NCBI RefSeq assembly: GCF_000972845.2
Contig: NC_040022.1
Coordinates: forward strand, 1-64,000
Length of the DNA stretch: 64,000 nucleotides
DNA from: Larimichthys crocea
Taxonomy: Eukaryota > Chordata > Actinopteri > Sciaenidae
Reading direction: 5' to 3'
The first letter of the stretch is position 1. Each line of letters begins with the position of its first letter. Under the pieces are notes generated by a model. It was not told where the DNA came from and did not search any database. It was given only the letters and a program-made list of their open reading frames with translations. The position numbers and the translations under genes are program-made. Positions 9,800 to 19,044 of the stretch are shown piece by piece.

Positions 9800-11080
9800 T
9801 CAAATGTTGCAGGGGTACGGCCTCTCACCTGTGTGGACGCGTTTCATGTGGACTCTCCAATGAGTTCTCTGTCTGAAAGCTCTCCCACATGTTGCACAAA
9901 TATACGGCTTCTCACCTGTGTGAACTCTCTCATGGGCTTTCAATGAGTAATTTATACGAAATCTTTTTCCACAGGTTTTGCAAAGGTATGGCTTCTCACC
10001 CGTGTGAACACTCTGATGCATTTTAAATGATGACATATCAATGAATCTCTTCCCACATGTGTTGCAAAGATACGGCTTCTCACCTGTGTGAATTCTCTCA
10101 TGGGCTTTCAATGAGTAATTTATACGAAATCTTTTTCCACAGGTTTTGCAAAGGTACGGTTTCTCACCCGTGTGAACACTCTGATGCGTTTTAAATGATG
10201 ACGTATCAATGAATCTCTTCCCACAGGTGTTGCAAAGATACGGCTTCTCACCTGTGTGAATGCTCAGATGGTTCAGAAGTACTGACTTATACTTATAATC
10301 CTTTCCACAAGTGTTACATTTAAAAGATGGTTTGTGAATATTACTGTCAGCCCCTGACAAGTTAGGGTTGCAGACGATGTTACTCTGACTTCTGTTTTCA
10401 TGTTGTTGATTGTTTTGTTCTGTCTCTGCATCTCTAGTAGAGTCTTCACGCTTGTATCCTTTCTGATCTTGGCTCTCAGTTGCATAAAAGTTGTTCAACA
10501 GCAGCTGGTGGTCACTTTCAGGTTCTGGTTCAACACGGTCCCTTTCCTCATCAGTAGGAGTCACCACAAAGGTATCAGCCTCCACCTTCAGCACAACCTC
10601 CTCTCCCTCCTGACTGGTGCAGAGCTCCTCCTGTTCCTCTTTAATCTGTAGAGGCTCTGGGTCCTCTTGGTCCAGACTGGAGCTCCTCTCCTGGTTACAG
10701 AGCTGCTGGTCAGTGAGAACCTCCTCCTCTTCCTCCTCACAGACATGTTGCTGTTGGAGATCTGGAGGGACAGAGAGCAAAAGGAATATGATACTACTGT
10801 GATGGTGAAGAGGAAATGCAGACATGCGACTAAATTAGTAGCAGTAACGTTACTGATGTATCTAACAACTGTGATTATAAATGATTAACTAGTAAAAGTT
10901 TTACTCACCTATCCTGTGTAACTTTATTTCAGGTTTGCAAACGATATCCAGCAGTTTGCGCTGACGATAGATCTCTTCTTCGTACTCGACGATAGTTTTT
11001 TGAAAAACTCCAAATATTTCTTCAGCAGCAGCAGTTAGTCGCTCGTTGACAAACTGTCTCAAACAGTCAACTGAAGACAT
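9800..11080 (-). CDS. C2H2 zinc-finger protein, two exons, 377 aa
   Basis: Exon 1 is 11080-10909 (172 nt) and exon 2 is 10761-9800, with the same splice signals and phase as the other copies. It has an N-terminal charged module, then an acidic region rich in Glu and Gln, then six canonical C2H2 fingers. The frame ends at YPCNI followed by TGA exactly where the second zinc-binding Cys of finger seven should be, so the array is shortened. Fingers 2-3 and 4-5 are two copies of one 168-bp unit. Helix residues alternate between IDTSSFKTH and RINYSLKAH types. Likely nuclear and DNA-binding; target unknown. Confidence 0.85.
9907..10242 (-). repeat. 168-bp tandem duplication encoding two fingers
   Basis: Two head-to-tail copies, 9907-10074 and 10075-10242, each exactly 168 bases (two 28-residue fingers). 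They differ at only about seven positions by eye, so frame is preserved and the duplication is recent. Both lie in exon 2 of the 377-aa gene. Confidence 0.92.
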
Positions 11081-11149
11081 TGTCGCTTAATTACAGATTA
11101 AATAATTAACTGTGTCACCGCTACAATACCGTCTTCCACTTCATTCAAT

Positions 11150-11163
11150 AACGTCACGTGCAC
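11150..11163 (-). promoter_or_regulatory. Conserved CACGTG/CRE-like element
   Basis: Plus-strand AACGTCACGTGCAC about 70 bases upstream of the start codon at 11080. It joins a TGACGT (minus strand) CRE core to a perfect CACGTG E-box. Counterpart of elements at 8711 and 12705. Confidence 0.45.
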
Positions 11164-11329
11164 AGAGCTAACGCTGCTAACGGCTGTAGTGTTTACTTCC
11201 GCTGGATGTCACACTGTTAAGTTCCGACGGTGGATGTGCGGACGTTATATGGTTCCGCTTTCAGTTTATGGGATTTTTTTTAAACTGCTGCGTTTAATAT
11301 CATTAGTAAATGTTGTAAAGTTTCAAGAA

Positions 11330-11465
11330 CAGTACCGGTAACAATCTTTTGACCCAGTCTGAAATACCTCTGCTAAATGTCCATTCATTTTCTACAGCCC
11401 AATACAAATTCCTTGTAAGTGAAAACCTTGGCAATAAATCTGATTCTCATTCTGAATTGTATATA
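11330..11465 (+). mobile_element. Possible LINE 3' tail
   Basis: Sequence ending GGCAATAAATCTGATTCTCA resembles the 3' ends of fish non-LTR retrotransposons, which finish with an AATAAA-like motif followed by short repeats. It interrupts the zinc-finger duplication between the 5' flank of one copy and the intron of the next. No reverse-transcriptase frame remains. Confidence 0.4.
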
Positions 11466-11670
11466 GCTTTTGTATGTTATATTTATATTTCTGTTTTATA
11501 CTTTTATATGGTTTTCGGTAAAACTTAAACTAATTTAACTAATTTATATTGCTTAAATCACAGTTGTTAGCTACGTCAGTAACGTTACTGCTACTAATTT
11601 AGTCGCATGTCTGCATTTCCTCTTCACCATCACAGTAGTATCATATTCCTTTTGCTCTCTGTCCCTCCAG

Positions 11671-12074
11671 ATCTCCAACAGCAACATGTCTGTGAGGAGG
11701 AAGAGGAGGAGGTTCTCACTGACCAGCAGCTCTGTAACCAGGAGAGGAGCTCCAGTCTGGACCAAGAGGACCCAGAGCCTCTACAGATTAAAGAGGAACA
11801 GGAGGAGCTCTGCACCAGTCAGGAGGGAGAGGAGGTTGTGCTGAAGGTGGAGGCTGATACCTTTGTGGTGACTCCTACTGATGAGGAAAGGGACCATGTT
11901 GAACCAGAACCTGAAAGTGACCACCAGCTGCTGTTGAACAACTTTTATACAGCTGAGAGCCAAGATCAGAAAGGATACGAGCATGAAGACTCTACTAGAG
12001 ATGCAGAGTCGGAACAAAACAATCAACAACATGAAAACAGAAGTCAGAGTAACATCGTCTGCAACCCTAACTAA
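11671..12074 (+). pseudogene. Zinc-finger exon 2 fragment without fingers
   Basis: The sequence from about 11560 matches the end of the zinc-finger intron. After TCCCTCCAG the acidic segment opens at 11671 and runs to TAA at 12072, just before the fingers should begin, and the following sequence is unrelated to fingers. No matching exon 1 lies directly upstream. If spliced to some other exon 1 it could give an acidic protein without DNA binding, but dead remnant is the simpler reading. Confidence 0.8.
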
Positions 12075-12169
12075 CCTCACTGTATCTGTCTGATTTGATT
12101 GAATAAAATGGCAACAATTGTAAGTTGAATTAGCAAATCTAATCAAATAGAATTTGTGAAAAGTTGATT

Positions 12170-12785
12170 TATTGATATATATATACATATGTACCAACAC
12201 AAAGTCTAAATATTTGTACTTTTCTGAGTATTGCTAAGACACAGCTTTGTAAATAAACTGAAATTTAAGTTTAGACCTTCACTTGCCAAAGTTCTGGAGT
12301 GTCAAGATCCAGAAAGGATGGATTAATCAAAGAGATATTTGCATTGGGTGAGAGGGTCATATTATAAACAGTCATCTTTGCTCATCACACACAATCAAAG
12401 CATTATGAATAAACAGCTCATGAAGCTGCAGTCAGCAGTTGGATAAAGAGTGTTTACCAATAGCCATTCAATTCTAGTAGACCAACAAGCTTTTAATGGA
12501 TACATCTGTTTCAATCAGAACAAGTGATTGAAGTAAAGACCTTTTGTTAAAGATGTAGCTGATTATTCTTGAAACTTTACTACATTTACTAATGATATTA
12601 AACACACCAGTGTTCAATAAAATCCAATCAACTGGGAAGAGGAACTTAACAGTGTGACATCCAGCGGAAGTAAACACTACAGCCGTTAGCAGCGTTAGCT
12701 CTGTGCACGTAACGTTATTGAATGAAGTGGAAGACGGTATTGTAGCGGTGACACAGTTAATTATTTAATCTGTAATTAAGCGACA
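12170..12785. repeat. Inverted copy of the zinc-finger intergenic/5' region
   Basis: Matches the reverse complement of about 8642-9330, including the AT-rich spacer and the promoter-like block. It now supplies the upstream region of the plus-strand gene that begins at 12786. Confidence 0.75.
12705..12718 (+). promoter_or_regulatory. Conserved CACGT-type element
   Basis: GTGCACGTAACGTT, about 70 bases upstream of the ATG at 12786; same element as at 8711 and 11150 in opposite orientation, keeping its position relative to exon 1. Confidence 0.4.
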
Positions 12786-15155
12786 ATGTCTTCAGTTGAC
12801 TGTTTGAGAGAGTTTGTCAACGAGCGACTAACTGCTGCTGCTGAAGAAATATTTGGAGTTTTTCAAAAAACTATCGTCGAGTACGAAGAAGAGATCTATC
12901 GTCAGCGCAAACTGCTGGATATCGTTTGCAAACCTGAAATAAAGTTAAACAGGATAGGTGAGTAAAAACGTAATTATTAAGTTATTAAATTATTATTCAT
13001 CTTAACTATTATTAAAATGAATTTTACCAGTAAAATCAAATATATCCTTCTCCATTTTAACAGTTGAAGGCCTGTAGACAAATTAATGTTGTGTTGAGAG
13101 GAAACAGTCAACTGTAGTCAATTCGTCTGAGACTGAAGCGTAATGATTAGGTAGCAAAGTGTGCCATAAACGCTGACCGGTGTTTCGGTTTAAGGAGCGA
13201 CCGTGTTATCTGACGACCGTCAACCGATGCATCCGTTGCAGCCGTTAACAAAAAGAGAATACGTAGCTGTCAGATAAGACACGAGTCAGACGGATCGAGT
13301 AGTTTTTTACTTTGTAATGTCAATAATCACAATAATAATACAATCAATGACAAAAGGTCATTTACGAGGAGAGCTATGTGTCCTGTTTTCAACAGGTCGT
13401 ACCTTCGACAACCACAGACACATTTGGCTAATGGTCTCCAGTTAACACGGTCGGTCGTTAAACTGACTCACCATCCAATGATTTTCAAATAATTTGTTAA
13501 TTGAGACTCAAATAGATTCAGCCTTTCACGGTGAGCATTCCTCACATATACTGCAGTTCAGTCTGAAGCTAAATCTCTGTAATGGTAAAGAGAAAACATG
13601 CAAACAGTGCTGATCATCTCTCACAGAGTAGGCCAGACAACCTTACTTTAGGCATCACTTGTAATCAACCCTACGCCATTAAATAATTGGGAATGAAACT
13701 GAGGTTAAATATATCAATACTATCAGTACTCATAAATTATAGCATAGTTTATAAGCTGCCCTATATTGTTAAGAAAAAGTCCTGGAAAATTACCTTTGAA
13801 AGAGTGGAAACCCTGATATTTGAATGTACAGGTAGTAATTTACTCGCATGTCTGCTTTTCTCCATCACAGTAGTATCATATTCCCTTTGTTTTCTGCCCC
13901 TACAGAGCTCTTACTGCAACATGATGAAGAGGAGGAAGTTCTCGCTGACCAGCTGTTCTGTAACCAGGAGAGGAGCTCCAGTCTGGACCAAGAGGACCCA
14001 GATCCTACTGATGAGGAACAGGACCATGTTGAACCAGAACCTGAAAGTGACCACCAGCTGCTGTTGAACAACTTTTATGCAGCTGAGAGCCCCACTGACC
14101 AGCAGCTCTGTAACCAGGAGAGGAGCTCCAGTCTGGACCAAGAGGACCCAGAGCCTCTACAGATAAAAGAGGAACAGGAGGAGCTCTGCACCAGTCAGGA
14201 GGGAGAGGAGGTTGTGGTGAAGGTGGAGGATGATACCTTTGTGGTGACTCCTACTGATGAGGAAAGTGACCACGGTGAACCAGAACCAGAAAGTGACCAC
14301 CAGCTCCTCTTTCATAATTTTTATGTAGCTGAAAGCCAAGAACAGAAAGGATACAAGCATGGAAACTCCACTAGAGATTCACAGCCTGATCAATACAATC
14401 AACAATACGCGAGCAGAAGTCAAAGTAACATTGTCTACAACCCTAACTTGTCAGGGGTTGACAGTAATACTCTCAAACAGTCTTTCAAATGTGAAAGCTG
14501 TGGAAAAGACTTCAAGCACAAGTCCAAATTGCTGAGACATGCTAGAATCCACACAGGTGATAAGCCGTATTTGTGCAACACCTGTGGGAAAGATTTCAGA
14601 TTCAGCAGCGGCTTGAAAGTCCACATGAGAACACACACAGGTGAGAGGCCGTACCTTTGCAAGACCTGTGGGAAAAGATTCAGTGACATGCCAGGCTTGA
14701 CAAAGCATATGAGAATACACACAGGTGAGAAGCCGTGCCTCTGCAATACCTGTGGCAAAAGATTTAGTGACATGCCTGCATTGAAAAAACATATAAGAGT
14801 CCACACAGGTGAGAAGCCTTATCCGTGCAAAATATGTGGGAAAAATTTCCGATTTAGCAGTGTCTTAAAAGTCCACCTGAGAACACACACAGGTGAGAAA
14901 CCGTACCTGTGCAACACCTGTGGGAAGAAATTCGGTGACATGCCAGCATTGAAAAGGCATGCAAGGATCCACACAGGGGAGAAGCCGTATTCTTGCGAAA
15001 CATGCGGGAAAGATTTCCGATTTGGCAGTTACTTGACAGTCCACATCCGAAGAGCCCACACTGGTGAGAGGCCGTATGCTTGCAAGATCTGCGGGCAAAG
15101 ATACTTTGATGCGTCTCATTTGGCAAAGCATAAAAAAACGCATACAGTCCAGTAG
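12786..15155 (+). CDS. C2H2 zinc-finger protein, two exons, 473 aa
   Basis: Exon 1 is 12786-12957 (172 nt; starts MSSVDCLREFVNERL) and exon 2 is 13906-15155. The 948-nt intron starts GTGAGT, ends CCCCTACAG, and contains a short inverted-repeat element. The N-terminal module is followed by an acidic region in which one block (NQERSSSLDQEDP through about HQLLLNNFY) occurs twice. Eight intact CX2CX12HX3-4H fingers follow with TGEKP linkers. Fingers alternate between FRFSSxLKVH and FSDMPxLKKH types, suggesting growth by two-finger units. It ends HKKTHTVQ. A degraded extra finger (KCSTCGKS in another frame) lies at about 15225-15290. The most intact gene of the cluster; target and function unknown. 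Confidence 0.88.
13177..13474. mobile_element. Short inverted-repeat element in zinc-finger intron
   Basis: Left end CCGGTGTTTCGGTTTAAGG and right end, reverse-complemented, ATGGTGAGTCAGTTTAACG. Both continue into a GCGACCGTGTTA-like block. It shares ends and interior (CGGATCGAG, ACACGAGT, ACGTAGCT) with the element at 22193-22454, although part of the interior is inverted. It has no coding capacity, and the superfamily is not assigned because I see no clear target duplication. Confidence 0.7.
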
Positions 15156-17773
15156 TATTTGTAAAACATGGGCTTCATTTCTAGTGTTTCATGGTCAAAA
15201 CACAGAAGAACCCTCAGAAATGAAAAGCCACATAAATGCAGCACCTGTGGGAAAAGCGTTACTCATATCAGTCTTATTAGTGTTACTTAAAACACCTGAG
15301 ACTCAATTTGAGGACGTAAAACGAGGGAAATAAATGTGGAATTAAGAAATTAAAGCCCCCTAAAATAAATAAAAACATATTTTTCTTCAATTAAAAAACA
15401 ATTTATGTTCTGTACGATATTGATACATTTATATATTTCTCTTTCTCTCATTTATTTATATATTTATTGCTTCATTAATTTATTTCAGTATTAGTATAAC
15501 AGAGCCAGTGGTCCAAATAAAATATTAAAACGTTAAAAAGATAGTAACGTCATTGATTGTGATTTATTTTGATTGTGTATGGCACTTTTGGCTTGCTCGC
15601 TCACACCTATAGCGCGCAACCACAAGCAACAAGACGCTGACTGCAGTTCACGCCCAAAGGTGGCGTTATTAATGAGGGTTTTCTGAATGTTACATAGAGA
15701 ACCTTTAATAATCATAACAATCATAACATTAAAATGGCTTTCCATAATGAATAGGCTGATGCTTTCCAAATATCCATGAAGATATTTGCTTTCAATTGAA
15801 GCTCAACTGCCGATTGTTAAAGGACTGCAGGGAAACTGCCGTTGGGTTTATTTGCCGTCCTGTGCAGCAGCTGCCAGGGAATAATAATAATAATAATAAT
15901 GCATTTATGTTTACATTCAATTTGTTTGACTATTAACTATTCACTTTGTAAAGCACAGAAAGCACTGTTAGTCAAACTTAAGCTAGAAAGAAGGCACTAG
16001 GGGTAAGACAACCTAAATTTGGGTTTAGTTAGCTTTAGCTACATCATGTGCCTTTTGTTTGAAATTACTGATTTTTCATAATCTGTCACTTTTGATCAAC
16101 TGACCAATCAAAGCCTGGATTGGTGGGATTTTAAAAACATTTCAAACTTTTCCAAATGTTGAACTCATTGTTATGCATGAATGGTTATGAATATTGATTG
16201 ATTTAGTACTTAGCATTAACAAACTTAAACACTAACCACCATTGTAGTCTGTCTTCTTTTGCACGAGGATTTGATGGAGCAAAACCTACAAAAACAATAA
16301 ATGTTGTATTTCTTTAACTGCTGTATTGTCCAACTGAAATTATTATACTTGTCGTCTTTAGTATACTATTATATTTAATTAAAATGAATATAGGCTACTA
16401 ACTTTTATGTACTTAACATATTAATACAGTGCTAACATTATACTTTTATTTAATGTTATATTAACACTAATATATATTAGTCACTAATCCAGGTGTTCAA
16501 CGTGTTCCCATTGTTCACATCTGTTTAACTACAGTTATTGCTATGAATATTGTTTCGTGAGCTTGTTTACATAACTGGATTGTAATTGAATGTCTGTAAT
16601 TGGATGTAAAATGTTTTTCATAAAGATTAGATGTAAATATGTTGGTGTAAAGTTTCCCTTCATATGACTGTATAACTTACAGGTTGACCGTTTGACGGCT
16701 GTGCTTAGTACTGGTAAAATAATGTAAAACCAAAACAATGACCTCAAAGGCAAAATTTAAACTACTATATTAAGACATTTGATTATAAGATTCTACATTT
16801 TTCTTTCACTGATCCTGACTTCTCTGTAGTCAGATTGAAGTCCAGATTTGACCAGTCTGTGGTCAGATGTAAAGATGGGTGAAATCTCTGTTTTCCTTGC
16901 ATTTTCACAAATTTGAAAGAGTTTAAACACCATCAAGGCTTTACCTAAAATGTCTAACACACTGTCACATGAGTACTGAGCAGCTAAAGAACCCGATATT
17001 TCCCTCAAATATCTAAAGACCAAAACAAAGCTAAAAGACAGTAAATACTGGACAAATTCAAGTAGATCTAATGTTGTTCTAGTTACAGAATATTAGATCT
17101 GTATGAACTCAGTGACAACATGAATGCATCATTGTTGTGTTCAGTTTGTTTCTGCTGCCCCCATGTGACCAAAAGAATAATAATTATGTTATATTAAATT
17201 CTATTTTTGGAGAGTCAGCTGCAATAAATGGAACAGAACCTTAATTAGTATCACTGGAAACACCTGCATTGACCATACAATTTAATGTCAAAATGGTTGC
17301 TGTGAAAAAGGTCTCTTGGTAAAAGATATTTTTGGATCTTTAGACCTTTATTGGACAGAGACAGCTGAAGAGTGGCAGGAAAGTATGAAGAGTGAGGGAG
17401 AATGATATGCAGCAAAGGGCTATAGGTCGGTACCGAACCCTGGGCTGCTGTGGCAAGGAGTGAGCCTTTGTACATGGGGTGCACGCTCGATCAGGTGAGA
17501 CAAGGTGCCCCTACCATTCTATTTAATGTCAAGATGGCTGTTGCGAAATAAAAATGAATATTTTTTAATTACTTATTTGATATGAAACACTTAGGGCTTC
17601 CATAGGTCTCAGAAAAACAGCAGCTTCCTCTAAAGATTGTGAAAATCATTGAGAGGTGTTTCCATGTGACTAGATAAGTTAAAACCACAGACTAAATAAA
17701 TGTACCAATACTACATAAAAAGTGAAACTGATGCAAATAAAACAAACATGGATTAATTTAACATTTTTTGGAC
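15156..17773. other. Intergenic region, zinc-finger cluster to drg2
   Basis: AT-rich, no convincing gene. It holds the relic finger at about 15225-15290, an AAT trinucleotide run near 15880-15900, a tRNA-like short repeat at 17340-17512 and a partial copy of a TTAGGGCTTCCATA-ended repeat at about 17588-17605. The rest shows nothing I can identify. Confidence 0.6.
17340..17512. repeat. Short interspersed repeat, teleost type
   Basis: Reads TTTATTGGACAGAGACAGC, then GATATGCAGCAAAGGGC, then a stretch like a tRNA T-arm (GGTACCGAACCCTGGG). I recognise this phrase order as a common fish repeat. The flanks carry an imperfect direct repeat of about 40 bases (17262-17303 and 17510-17551, both containing ATTTAATGTCAARATGG), longer than a normal target duplication. 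Confidence 0.55.
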
Positions 17774-17779
17774 TTTATT
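17774..17779 (-). terminator. drg2: drg2 polyadenylation signal
   Basis: TTTATT on the plus strand reads AATAAA on the minus strand, about 240 bases past the drg2 stop codon. It is the first canonical hexamer in a suitable place; cleavage would be slightly to its left. Confidence 0.6.
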
Positions 17780-18018
17780 CTTTTTCCACTCCATTTTCTC
17801 CTTGAATCAATGTATCTTTATCATTTATCTTAATCAAAAGGTAAAATACATCACTTCCTTTCCACAACCGAATCCAAATCTGGCCTGCCTCTCTTTAATG
17901 TGTTTTGTTGATTTTCATATACAAAATAAGAATGGCGGCTATTTTTTTTTCCATTGCTGTATATCTACTGTACAGGAAATTTCAACCTCCTCCCGCTCAG
18001 TCTCTCTGTCCAGTTGTT

Positions 18019-19008
18019 TTACTTCTTAACGATCTGGATGACGTCCTCATGCTCCATGATGTGTGTTAGTCCGACCCTCTGAGGGCTATACTTGGTACTG
18101 GTTCCCTGGTGAATCAACAGAAAATACAGTTCAGACCCTTTCTTTTTGTTTCTTTGTGTTTCTAATGTTGTGAATCACAGCACAGTGAACTAGATTTCTG
18201 AGCAAGATACTGATCGGTGACCAGCGATTCTGAAGCACAGTTTGAGTATCGCAGTACAGTAAACAAAGCGTTCTTCTCTGAATGCAGTGAGCATTTTTGT
18301 CTGTTTAATTTCCAAAGTTACATATTTTATGAGCTGCAGGGGTGTGTTTGTAGTTAAGGATGTGAGTATAGACATTTAATGAAACTAAAGTACAATGACA
18401 TTGCCAGTTTCATACTACATGCAGTATGATATCAAGTATACATTTGGTATAAATGTGATAAACATTCAAAGAGTTGATGAGACAATCAGTTGCTTCGGAA
18501 AAACTTGAACTTACCCAAACCAGGGCGTATTTGAACTGGCTGGCTAAGGTTCTGTGGATTCGATGGCACTGCAGGTAGAAAATAAAATGTGTATATTTGC
18601 ACATATATCAAACGTAGTGTGGATACTGTAGTCTGCTTACTTTAGTGTTATTTATGTACAAATGTTGATCTTTTCTTACCACGTGTTCTACACTTGCTCC
18701 TCTTCTCATAATGATGGCGTCATTAAAGTCTGGGCGTTCTAATAGAAAAAGAAGAAATTAATAAAAACATGTCTTCATGTGATGACGTCATGTGACAATC
18801 TTAGTGTAGAGTGCATGAGGGAAAATGTGTGTACCTCCTCTTTTCTTAGTATAAATGCAAATCAGAGCCAGGTATTCCCACAACGTCTCCAGAAGGTAAT
18901 CCAGGTTCAACTTCATGCCACAACTGAAATATACACATGGGCAGAAAAAACAGAAAAATTGTTTACCTCCCACATACATACAGTATATGAAAAAAGTAAG
19001 CTGATTCA

Positions 19009-19044
<36 letters not shown>

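Noticed and set aside
11671..12074. A separate gene for an acidic protein without fingers
   Set aside because: The frame is the zinc-finger acidic exon cut off before the fingers, with no own first exon nearby; a duplicated fragment explains it.
17440..17500. tRNA gene in the repeat at 17340-17512
   Set aside because: Only a T-arm-like stretch is visible; no full cloverleaf with acceptor stem and anticodon arm could be drawn.
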